Below are positions 33,701-42,352 of a stretch of DNA of 64,000 nucleotides, one piece after another. The notes beneath the pieces are model-generated. The model saw only the letters and a program-made list of their open reading frames with translations. It was not told where the DNA came from and searched no databases. Position numbers and translations under genes: made by a program. Source of the stretch: Novosphingobium album (ex Hu et al. 2023) (GTDB lineage Bacteria > Pseudomonadota > Alphaproteobacteria > Sphingomonadales > Sphingomonadaceae); NCBI RefSeq assembly GCF_022832385.1, contig NZ_JALHLE010000009.1, positions 1 to 64,000 on the forward strand, given 5' to 3'. Every line of letters begins with the position of its first letter. Within the stretch, counting starts at the first letter, position 1.

Positions 33701-33787
33701 TTGCTGCGATGCACAATAGGTTTTCGCAAAAGCGAAGTCAATATGAATTTGCTGCATTGCACAATTTATGTTGCAGTGCAGCAAATT
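33701..33787. promoter_or_regulatory. TGC/GCA-rich palindromic operator candidate upstream of phasin
   Basis: AATTTGCTGCATTGCA (33746-33761) is followed after 10 nt by TGCAGTGCAGCAAATT (33772-33787), its reverse complement with one mismatch. A third related copy, GCTGCGATGCACAAT, begins at 33703. The sites lie 85-175 bp upstream of the phasin start. PhaR of alphaproteobacteria binds CTGCN3GCAG-like and TGC-rich sites, so this is the likely autoregulated PHA operator. The motif recurs before phaZ. Confidence 0.55.
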
Positions 33788-33883
33788 CAGCGGAATTCCC
33801 AGCATGCCTATAGCATCCGGTGTCTTTCGCGACCGTGACAGTTTGGCTGCAAGCCGGCATTCATCAGGCCGCCTGCGGGCATT

Positions 33884-35746
33884 TCAACGCGTCGAAACGT
33901 AACGCCCCGGTGCATCTTCAATGATCTTGTCACCCCGGCCGCCAGGTTTGCGCCTGCCGCGCACCGGCACCTGGGTGGGATCCACATTGCCGAGCCACTC
34001 GCGCCAATGCGGCCACCAGCTTCCCGAGTGCTCCGCAGCACCGGCGATGAAATCTGGTAATGTCTCTGGCGCGCCATCGCAGGTCCAGTACCCGTACTTG
34101 CCGGAAGACGGCGGATTGACCACGCCTGCGATATGCCCCGACCCTGCGAGCAGGAAGGTCCACGGCCCAGACAGGTAGCGCGTCAGCTTCCACACACTCT
34201 CAGGTGGCGCGATATGATCCTCGCGCCCGGCCTGAATGTAGACCGGCGTGGCAATCCTGTGCAGGTCGACCGGCACGCCGCAGGCCGTCAGCGAATCCGC
34301 CACGGCGAGACGATTGTCGCGGTACAGATCACGCAGATAATCGCGATGCCAGCGCGCAGGAAGGTTGGTTACGTCACTGTTCCAATGCAGCAGGTCAAAG
34401 GCCGGGTAGTCTTCTCCCTTAAGATAGTTCTTTTCGACATAGCTCCAGACGAGATCGTTGCCGCGCAGGAGATTGAAGGTCGCTGCCAGATAGCGTCCGT
34501 CGAGATAGCCTTCGGGCGAGAGCGTCCCGAGCGTTTCGATCTGCTGATCATCGATAAAGTTCTTGAGGTCTCCGGCGTCCTCGAAGTCCACCTGAGCGGT
34601 GAAGAAAGTGGCACTGGCGACCTTGTCCGCCTTCCCCTTTCGCGCGAGAACAGCAAGCGTTGCAGCCAGCGTCGTGCCCGCCACGCAATAACCGATCGTG
34701 TGCACCGAGGGCACGCCGAGCCGCTCCCGCACATGATCGATCGCGTCGATCTGAGCCTCGATGTAGTCGTCCCAGACCAGGCCCGCCATCGACGGGTCAG
34801 CCGATTTCCAGGACACCATGAACACGGTGACTCCCTGCTCCACGGCCCAGCGCACGAAACTCTTCTTGGCGTTGAGATCGAGGATGTAGAACCGGTTGAT
34901 CCACGGCGGAAAGATCACCAGCGGCGTCTTGAGCACCTTGGCCGTAGTCGGCGTGTACTGGATCAACTGGAACAGAGGCGTTTCATAGACGACCTTGCCC
35001 GGCGTCACGGCAATGTTCTCGCCAAGCACGAAAGCACCCGGCCGGGTATGCGTAAGCTGACCCTTGCGAAGGTCGTTCAGCATGTTCTCGAACCCGCGCA
35101 GCAGGCTCTCGCCATTGGTTTCGGCCGCATGACCGAGCGCGACCGGATTGGTCAGTGGGAAATTCGCCGGGCTCAGCGCATCGACCATGGCCCGGGCCGC
35201 GAAGACAAGCTGCGCCTTGCGGGCCGGTTCGACATCCTCGACCGCCTCGGCAAGGCTCATCACCTTCTCACCCAACAGCAGATAAAGCTGGTGCAGCAGT
35301 GCGAAGAAAGGCTGGCGCTGCCATTGCGGATCAGCGAAACGCCGGTCGCGGCGGGGCAGTTCCGGTTCTTCCGCAGGGCCGGACGACCCGCGCGGGCCGA
35401 ACCCGAACTGGCCGGATACCGCGTTGACCAGAGCGATCACTTCATCCCAGATATCCTGCTGCACTTGTGGACTGGCCAGCGGCAATTGCCTGAACACAGC
35501 TTCAGCGGTGGCGATCCATTTTACCGGATCAGCATAGTGCGGAGGACTGTCCGTCACCTTGCCGATCTGCTCCACCTGATAGTCGGTCCACAGCGACTGC
35601 ATGCGGGCAGCAATCTTAGCCCATTGCACGGCGGAATCCGGATCCGCCTTGCCGGCAGCCGGCATGAGCGATCCAAACAGGGTTGCCATGTTTTCGGTCT
35701 GGGTACGCAGGACGTCGTTCATCAGGTCGCCGGCGTTATTCGCCAT
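33884..35746 (-). CDS. phaC: class I poly(3-hydroxyalkanoate) synthase
   Basis: 620 residues. Polymerises hydroxyacyl-CoA into PHA on the granule surface. The lipase-box-like site GYCVAG has the catalytic Cys at 354; the Asp of REDHIAPP and His of GSGHIAGVVNPP complete the triad. FPPWINRFYILDLNAKKSFVRW and TVFMVSWKS are highly conserved class I segments, and the protein lacks a PhaE-type partner nearby. ATG 35746 has GAGGAG about 10 nt before it. The phasin follows 269 bp downstream on the same strand. Confidence 0.95.
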   Translation of the reverse strand: MANNAGDLMNDVLRTQTENMATLFGSLMPAAGKADPDSAVQWAKIAARMQSLWTDYQVEQIGKVTDSPPHYADPVKWIATAEAVFRQLPLASPQVQQDIWDEVIALVNAVSGQFGFGPRGSSGPAEEPELPRRDRRFADPQWQRQPFFALLHQLYLLLGEKVMSLAEAVEDVEPARKAQLVFAARAMVDALSPANFPLTNPVALGHAAETNGESLLRGFENMLNDLRKGQLTHTRPGAFVLGENIAVTPGKVVYETPLFQLIQYTPTTAKVLKTPLVIFPPWINRFYILDLNAKKSFVRWAVEQGVTVFMVSWKSADPSMAGLVWDDYIEAQIDAIDHVRERLGVPSVHTIGYCVAGTTLAATLAVLARKGKADKVASATFFTAQVDFEDAGDLKNFIDDQQIETLGTLSPEGYLDGRYLAATFNLLRGNDLVWSYVEKNYLKGEDYPAFDLLHWNSDVTNLPARWHRDYLRDLYRDNRLAVADSLTACGVPVDLHRIATPVYIQAGREDHIAPPESVWKLTRYLSGPWTFLLAGSGHIAGVVNPPSSGKYGYWTCDGAPETLPDFIAGAAEHSGSWWPHWREWLGNVDPTQVPVRGRRKPGGRGDKIIEDAPGRYVSTR

Positions 35747-35950
35747 GGGCAATCGAGCTCCTCGGTGTGCATTGCCTGTCCAGTCCCGGTGTGGCTTTCC
35801 TTGCGCCGCGTGTCGAGTCCGAACAAGTGCCAGCCGCCATCAACCGTTGTTACATTCTTTGCAACGATGAGGCATTTGCGCAACGAGCGTAATCCCCTAC
35901 AGGGACGATGCGGCAATGGTGCCGCCTGTATTTATGGATTCAAAGAGGTC

Positions 35951-37150
<1,200 letters not shown>

Positions 37151-37277
37151 GGCAAAGCCCCATAGTGTAGGGAAAAACCACAAGTTTATCCTGTAAGATT
37201 TTTCGAGTTGTACCGAATCCCCTTCACCCTGATCCTTCCCCCGACGCTTCGCCGCTCGGCAACCACATGGGGGACTA

Positions 37278-38039
37278 ATGGGCGTTTCAAATCAGCGTGG
37301 GGGGGATTCTTACCAGTTCTGCTGGCTGGGGGTGGAAGACCTTCCATCCGCTCTTGACCTGCGCCGCGACGGCTGGAGCCTTAATGAAGGCGATGGCCCC
37401 TCGGCAGACTGCATCGGCATCATCAACGCCGGCAACCTCGACAGTGTTGCCTGGACGCGCGTCCTCTCCACTTATCCGGAGGAGGCCCGGCGCTACATTC
37501 TGGTAACAGGCGTCAAGCGCGCCGGTGAACGCACCATGCTGCTGCAACATGGGTTCGCGGATGTCGTTTCCGACACGATCGCCCTTGAAGAGCTGGGAGC
37601 GCGCGCTGCACGCGTTGCTGACTTTTCGCACTGGCTGCCACGCCAGCGCCAGTTCGGCATGCTCCGGCTGGACCTGCTCGCACGCGAGGCCCACGTCGAT
37701 ACCAAGCCACTCAACCTCAATCCGCGAGAATTCGCGCTGCTATGGCGACTGGCAGATAGCCCCAACCGCCCGGTCAGCAAACAAACGCTGATCCACGACG
37801 TGTGGCGCATGGGCTTCGTGCCCGAAACCAACAGCATCGCCGTCCACATGTCGCGCCTGCGCCGCAAGCTGGCCATCGGCGGCCTGCAAGGCGTTATCGA
37901 AACGGTACAGGAAGGCGGTTATTGCCTGCGCATTGGCGACACCCCCGGCAAATACCCCGCCAGCAAGGAACATGCCGCCATGCGCTTTTCCGGCCAGGGT
38001 GCGGACAAGGCCTCCAACTGGTTGTCCCTGCCGATCTGA
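37278..38039 (+). CDS. atypical OmpR-type regulator with a degenerate receiver domain
   Basis: 253 residues. The C-terminal half is a winged-helix DNA-binding domain of the OmpR/PhoB type: LNLNPREFALLWRLADSPNRPVSKQTLIHDVW and SIAVHMSRLRRKLAIGG, followed by IETVQEGGYCLRI. The N-terminal ~120 residues fold in receiver-like order (SADCIGIINAGNLDSVAW... ARRYILVTGVKRAGERTMLLQHGFADVVSD) but the phosphorylatable Asp is replaced by an Asn-containing turn, so phosphorylation is unlikely. A sensor kinase is not adjacent. The 30-residue C-terminal tail is unrelated to the family. Possible phosphorylation-independent regulator. Confidence 0.8.
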   Translation: MGVSNQRGGDSYQFCWLGVEDLPSALDLRRDGWSLNEGDGPSADCIGIINAGNLDSVAWTRVLSTYPEEARRYILVTGVKRAGERTMLLQHGFADVVSDTIALEELGARAARVADFSHWLPRQRQFGMLRLDLLAREAHVDTKPLNLNPREFALLWRLADSPNRPVSKQTLIHDVWRMGFVPETNSIAVHMSRLRRKLAIGGLQGVIETVQEGGYCLRIGDTPGKYPASKEHAAMRFSGQGADKASNWLSLPI

Positions 38040-38062
38040 ATTGTCCCGGTCAGGATGGGGGG

Positions 38063-38587
38063 TCATTGCCGCTCTGACAGGCCTGCAAGATCCGCGGGTG
38101 TGTTGATGTTGGGGACCGATACGGCAGTCTGCACCTCGCGCGCACCGATCAACCCGGCGAACCGGAGCATCGAATGCCGCTCCTCACGCTGCAACAATTG
38201 CTCGAGCACCGGAGCGGCCGAAGCGGGCCAAAGGCCGATCACCGGTTGTGCAGCCAGACAGGCGGGTGCCGGCGACAAGACGTCCAGCAGGTCCTCAGGA
38301 AGGACCGCTGCATCCACCCCGCACGTCAGCACAGTGTCATATCCCTCGTCGCATGCATGACGCAGGGCCGATGCAAGGCCGGCCAGCGGCCCCATGCCGG
38401 CGCGCGGCCAGTCCGGCAGGGTCGGCGCAGGAGCCGTCTCACGGCCCACGACCACCACATGTTCACACCAGCCCGCCAAGGCATCGACGGCCAGCGCGAT
38501 GAGCGTGTGCCCATTCAGTTCGGCCAGCGCCTTGTCGCTACCGAAGCGGCTAGACAGCCCGCCGGCAAGAACGGCTCCGAGAATCAT
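38063..38587 (-). CDS. mobA: molybdenum cofactor guanylyltransferase
   Basis: 174 residues. Adds GMP to molybdopterin to make MGD cofactor. GAVLAGGLSSRFGSDKALAEL is the GTP-binding N-terminus; GPLAGLASALRHA and the late NINTPADLAGL are the other conserved blocks. VDAAVLPEDLL stands where most members have the Asp-Pro of DMPF. Convergent with the OmpR-type gene; it lies upstream of tRNA-Cys on the other strand. Confidence 0.88.
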   Translation of the reverse strand: MILGAVLAGGLSSRFGSDKALAELNGHTLIALAVDALAGWCEHVVVVGRETAPAPTLPDWPRAGMGPLAGLASALRHACDEGYDTVLTCGVDAAVLPEDLLDVLSPAPACLAAQPVIGLWPASAAPVLEQLLQREERHSMLRFAGLIGAREVQTAVSVPNINTPADLAGLSERQ

Positions 38588-38781
38588 AGACAGCGCTCCT
38601 CATGGCGCCGACGGCGATCGGCTGCCCTCACCATAGTGGGCGAACGTCGCAAGATGAAAGAGCCAAACGCATGGCCAGCATACCCGCCTGCAAAGGGCCC
38701 AAAACGATTTGCCGCGTTCAACGCGAATCTGAGTTGCACGCCGGCCAATCCGTTGCTAGGCGCGCAATCCTCCACACGGAT

Positions 38782-38855
38782 GGCCCGATGGCGGAGTGGT
38801 GACGCAGCGGACTGCAAATCCGTATACGCCGGTTCGATTCCGGCTCGGGCCTCCA
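38782..38855 (+). tRNA. tRNA-Cys (anticodon GCA)
   Basis: A 74-nt cloverleaf including CCA. The acceptor stem GGCCCGA pairs with TCGGGCC, the anticodon GCA is at 38814-38816 in ACTGCAAATC, the T-arm is CCGGTTCGATTCCGG, and the gene ends in TCCA, so the CCA is encoded. Its 3' side is a classical site for integrases, but no integrase gene is in the window. Confidence 0.93.
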
Positions 38856-39141
38856 TTACAGCCTCCAGAGGCGTCCGAGAACATCCCGCAAGCGGCTGTT
38901 TTCCTGAGGTTTTTTCTGGCAGTTTGGCACTGACAGTTCAGGGCCATTTCACCAAATCTCACCCAAATGATGGACGATTTGATGGTTGTCCCGCAATAAC
39001 GGTCAAAATGTCTGCAATTCGCGATAGATTTGAAACCCGGCCCCTCGCCTGAACGTCCGACCGCTCCAAGCCCGTGACTTTGACCGCCGATTGTTTGGCT
39101 TTTGAATTCTCACGCGCGGAGTGGCTATTGCTTTCGTTCTT
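38856..39141. other. non-coding stretch after tRNA-Cys
   Basis: About 285 bp between tRNA-Cys and the amidohydrolase stop. It has T-runs (GAGGTTTTTTCTGG) but no good stem before them and no convincing ORF. I see no repeat of the tRNA 3' end elsewhere in the window. Confidence 0.5.
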
Positions 39142-42100
39142 TCAGACGCTGGCAGCAGAAGCCTTGGAGTTGGCAAACCGCCGGGGATGGCCAACGAAGG
39201 TGTGGTCCGCGCAGCAGGCCGAACGCCCCGTCTCAACGTATTCGGCGGACTGCCAGAAATAGTCCTGAGCAGCAGCCAACGGAGGCAGGACGGTGTTACG
39301 CAGGCTCGTTCTGGCTGGTTCGGCGAAAGGGGCCTGCAATTCGCTGGGCGTATGCACACGGCCATTGGCGATCACGGTGCGGACGCTTGCCGTGGCATTG
39401 ATGTCGGCAAGGGGGTCCCCTTCCACCATGATGAGATCAGCCAGCATTCCGGGCGCGATCTTGCCGATGGGTTCGTCCAGGAACTCGCCGGAATTGCGTG
39501 TCGCCGTGTAAAGCGCTTCGAGCGGGCTCAGGCCGCACCGCACCATGCCCCGCAAGTTCAGGTGCAGGCTGATGCCGACGAGATCGATCGGGGCGTCAGT
39601 TCCGGAAATCACGCGCCCACCAAGGGCCATGGTCTGCTTGATCTGGTCCACCTGCCGCTGCAGCGATTCCAGGAATGGCGTGCGGTCGCCATCGGACATC
39701 ATCCTGGCGCGTGCTTCTACCTTGAGATATTCCCAAGGCGGGAACAGCGTCTTGATCCTTTCGTCCCGCACAAGGCCATCGTCTTCGCCCAGCAAGGCAG
39801 AGGCCACGAACAGAGTGGGAGTGCGGCCTGCATGAGCGGCAGCGAACAGGCCGTTCACGTCCTTGTAGCCACCACCCAGCGACGTGACGGTGCGGGAATA
39901 GCCATAGCGGTTGGTCGCGCCCATGTGCTCCATGCAGTCCATCCCGCTGTGCAGCGCGGGATAGTGATAGTGCGAACTGAGATGCATGCCCATGGCATGG
40001 GCCTGATCGGCAACCTGTTTCTGAATATCGTGGCGCAGCCGGACGTAAGTCTTGACCATATCGTAATCGAGCGCCCGGGCACGCTCCATTTCGAGGGCCA
40101 GCTGGCCCGGCTCGGTGACCGGACGCATGAAGTTGTAATAGATGCGGCTGCCATCGATCGCCTCGCCGGTGGCGAAGTGACGCGGCGCGGTCCGGTGCCC
40201 GCCCTGGATGGCCTCGCGGTCCTCCACCATGTGGTAGGCCGGGCAGCCGGGGGAACGCGTTGCCGTGATACCCATGGCAAGCCAGACGCGGCCCATCCGG
40301 TCGCCATAGTTGTAACCCTGCATCTGACGGTGCGTATGCATGTCGATGAGGCCGGGCATGAGCGTCTGGCCCGGCGCTGCAAGGCGCCTGGCATGGGCGT
40401 CCGTCACCGTGCCGTTTGGCAGAACCGCCGCGATGCGGTTGCCTTCCACCACGACTTCCCTGCCGGTTGCCGCGCTCCCGGCGATGCCATCCCAAAGTTT
40501 GTCTGCGGTAAGCACCATCCGGCCATCAGGCACGGCATTGGCCCAGGTCAGACGGCAGGGAATGGTTCTCGATGCCCCCCCATTGATGGAGACCAGACGC
40601 AGTTTGCCACCGCTGAGGTAAAGCAGCGAAGCGGAATCGCCGCTCCAGCTGGGCGCGTCGGTGACTTCGGTGGTGATCTGCCGTGGCGCGCCGCTGAACT
40701 TTCCGGCTTCATCAACGGCCGCGACCCAGAGCGTGCTGGCAAAGACGTAAGCCATCATCTTGCCGTCGGGCGACCACACCGGCCCGTCCAGCCCGCGAAC
40801 GCCGATCGATTTGCCGGGTGCGACCGGGGCATAACTGCCCTCGCCCGTGGCCGTATCGACCGTCAGGATCTCGCTCAGGCCCTCGCGGTAGCGTGCCGAG
40901 ACGGGTTTGAACGCGGCATAGGCGATGGTCTTGCCGCCGGGGCCGAAGCTGGGCCGCCCCGGTTCCCACAACGGTGCATAGACCTGCTGGATGGCGCCGG
41001 ACGCCAAATCCACAACTTGCAGGGCCCCGTTCTGATCGAGGCAGGCGATCTGCTTGCCGTCAGGCGACCAGTTGGCCGAAACCAGCCCCTTGTCCGGCAC
41101 GTTGGTAAGCTGGCGCTCCTGACCAGTTGCAACGTCTTTCAACCAAAGGTCCAGCGTGCCGCCCCGGTCGGTCGAGAACACGATCGACTTGCCGTCCGGC
41201 GACCACGCCGGGTCGCACTTGTAGCTGGCGTCCTTCACGAAGGGTATCGGAAGACCGCCGACCGGCATCATCCACAAGTCGTTCAGCGCACCGAATACGA
41301 TGTGCCTGCTGTCAGGGGACAATGCCGGCGCGACGATCCCCACCACCGGCAGGGCCGAAGTGCCGGTGAAATCGCGCGTCTTTTTCTTGTACCGGGGGCG
41401 GGTGACGGGGACCTGCACGGCGAGAGGCACGGCCTCCCGCGCACCGCTCGCCATCTGGCGCCAGATGCTGCCGCCGGAAGCATAGAGGATACTGCCATCC
41501 GGCAGGAAGGCCGGGCGGAAAGGATAGAGATCCTCGCCCGCCACAATGTCTCGATCGCCGGCGACCAGCGTCATCGATCCGGGCTGTTGCCGCGTGTAAT
41601 AGACCGTACCATCGAGCGCGGACGCGGGAGCCATGATCGCCGACGGATGGAAGAAATCGTGGGTTTCGGGCACGGACGCCACCATTATGGCTTCGCTGCC
41701 ATCCAGCGGCTGGCGCATCAGCCGTGCCCCGTTCGCCACATAGAGCACAGCCTTTCCGTCCGGCGTCCAGCACGGTTCGGAGTCCTGCGAGGAACCTTGC
41801 GAAATGAGCGATACTTTCCCGCTCGCAACATCGAGCAGATGGATGGCGTAACGCCCCCCGCTGCGATCGCTAGAAAAGGCGATCGTCTTTCCATCCGGCG
41901 ACCAGCGCGGTTCACGGTCATCGCACAGCCCGCTGGTAAGCTGTGTCAGGGAACCTCCCCCCGCCGGAATCGACCAGATATGGAAATTGCCGGTCCGGTA
42001 ACTCTGAAAGATGATCTCGTCGCCTCGGGGCGACCAGTCCGGCTGGCCCAGATCATCGAAATCACCCGTCAAACGCGTGGCCGGGCCGCCCGTGACCGGT

Positions 42101-42333
42101 ATCGTCCAGAGAATACCCAAGAGATCAACGGCAATGGTCTTCCCGTCCGGAGAAACGGTCAGAGCCACGTTTGTCACCTGATCGGCCGTTACGGCAACTT
42201 CGTCTCCGGTGGCCGCCTGTACGGTCTGCCCGGAAAGGCCGGATGACGCGCCAGCCGCGATCAAGCCCAAACCGCTCAAGGCCAAGGCCTCGCGCCTGTT
42301 GACGCCTGATCCCTGTTCTTTTCCGGCGGTCAT
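39142..42333 (-). CDS. Tat-exported TolB-like beta-propeller/amidohydrolase fusion protein
   Basis: 1063 residues. A Tat signal (NRREALALSGLGLIAAG) is at the N-terminus. Residues about 45-640 form WD40/TolB-like propeller repeats with the pattern WSPDGKxIxFxS, repeated many times. Residues about 640-1040 are an amidohydrolase barrel: MPGLIDMHTH (HxH metal pair), VKTYVRL (likely metal-bridging Lys), SSHYHY and EHMG (His ligands), and GTDAP (Asp). It acts in the periplasm on an unknown amide or imide, perhaps a peptide. It follows the TonB receptor by 19 bp with AGGAGA, so it belongs to the same operon. Confidence 0.9.
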   Translation of the reverse strand: MTAGKEQGSGVNRREALALSGLGLIAAGASSGLSGQTVQAATGDEVAVTADQVTNVALTVSPDGKTIAVDLLGILWTIPVTGGPATRLTGDFDDLGQPDWSPRGDEIIFQSYRTGNFHIWSIPAGGGSLTQLTSGLCDDREPRWSPDGKTIAFSSDRSGGRYAIHLLDVASGKVSLISQGSSQDSEPCWTPDGKAVLYVANGARLMRQPLDGSEAIMVASVPETHDFFHPSAIMAPASALDGTVYYTRQQPGSMTLVAGDRDIVAGEDLYPFRPAFLPDGSILYASGGSIWRQMASGAREAVPLAVQVPVTRPRYKKKTRDFTGTSALPVVGIVAPALSPDSRHIVFGALNDLWMMPVGGLPIPFVKDASYKCDPAWSPDGKSIVFSTDRGGTLDLWLKDVATGQERQLTNVPDKGLVSANWSPDGKQIACLDQNGALQVVDLASGAIQQVYAPLWEPGRPSFGPGGKTIAYAAFKPVSARYREGLSEILTVDTATGEGSYAPVAPGKSIGVRGLDGPVWSPDGKMMAYVFASTLWVAAVDEAGKFSGAPRQITTEVTDAPSWSGDSASLLYLSGGKLRLVSINGGASRTIPCRLTWANAVPDGRMVLTADKLWDGIAGSAATGREVVVEGNRIAAVLPNGTVTDAHARRLAAPGQTLMPGLIDMHTHRQMQGYNYGDRMGRVWLAMGITATRSPGCPAYHMVEDREAIQGGHRTAPRHFATGEAIDGSRIYYNFMRPVTEPGQLALEMERARALDYDMVKTYVRLRHDIQKQVADQAHAMGMHLSSHYHYPALHSGMDCMEHMGATNRYGYSRTVTSLGGGYKDVNGLFAAAHAGRTPTLFVASALLGEDDGLVRDERIKTLFPPWEYLKVEARARMMSDGDRTPFLESLQRQVDQIKQTMALGGRVISGTDAPIDLVGISLHLNLRGMVRCGLSPLEALYTATRNSGEFLDEPIGKIAPGMLADLIMVEGDPLADINATASVRTVIANGRVHTPSELQAPFAEPARTSLRNTVLPPLAAAQDYFWQSAEYVETGRSACCADHTFVGHPRRFANSKASAASV

Positions 42334-42352
42334 CCGTCTTTCTCCTGCTGCC

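Noticed and set aside
34133..35950. Long plus-strand open frame joined to the aminotransferase
   Set aside because: It is antisense to phaC, and its residues are Arg/His/Gln-rich without domain pattern; the aminotransferase has a good start and ribosome site at 35951.
38756..38962. Minus-strand ORF across the tRNA-Cys
   Set aside because: A translation across a tRNA gene (residues like SRNRTGVYGFAVRC) is a well-known false gene pattern.
39121..42246. Plus-strand open frame of about 1040 codons
   Set aside because: Entirely antisense to the amidohydrolase, which has clear domains and a Tat signal; GC-rich codon bias creates such shadows.
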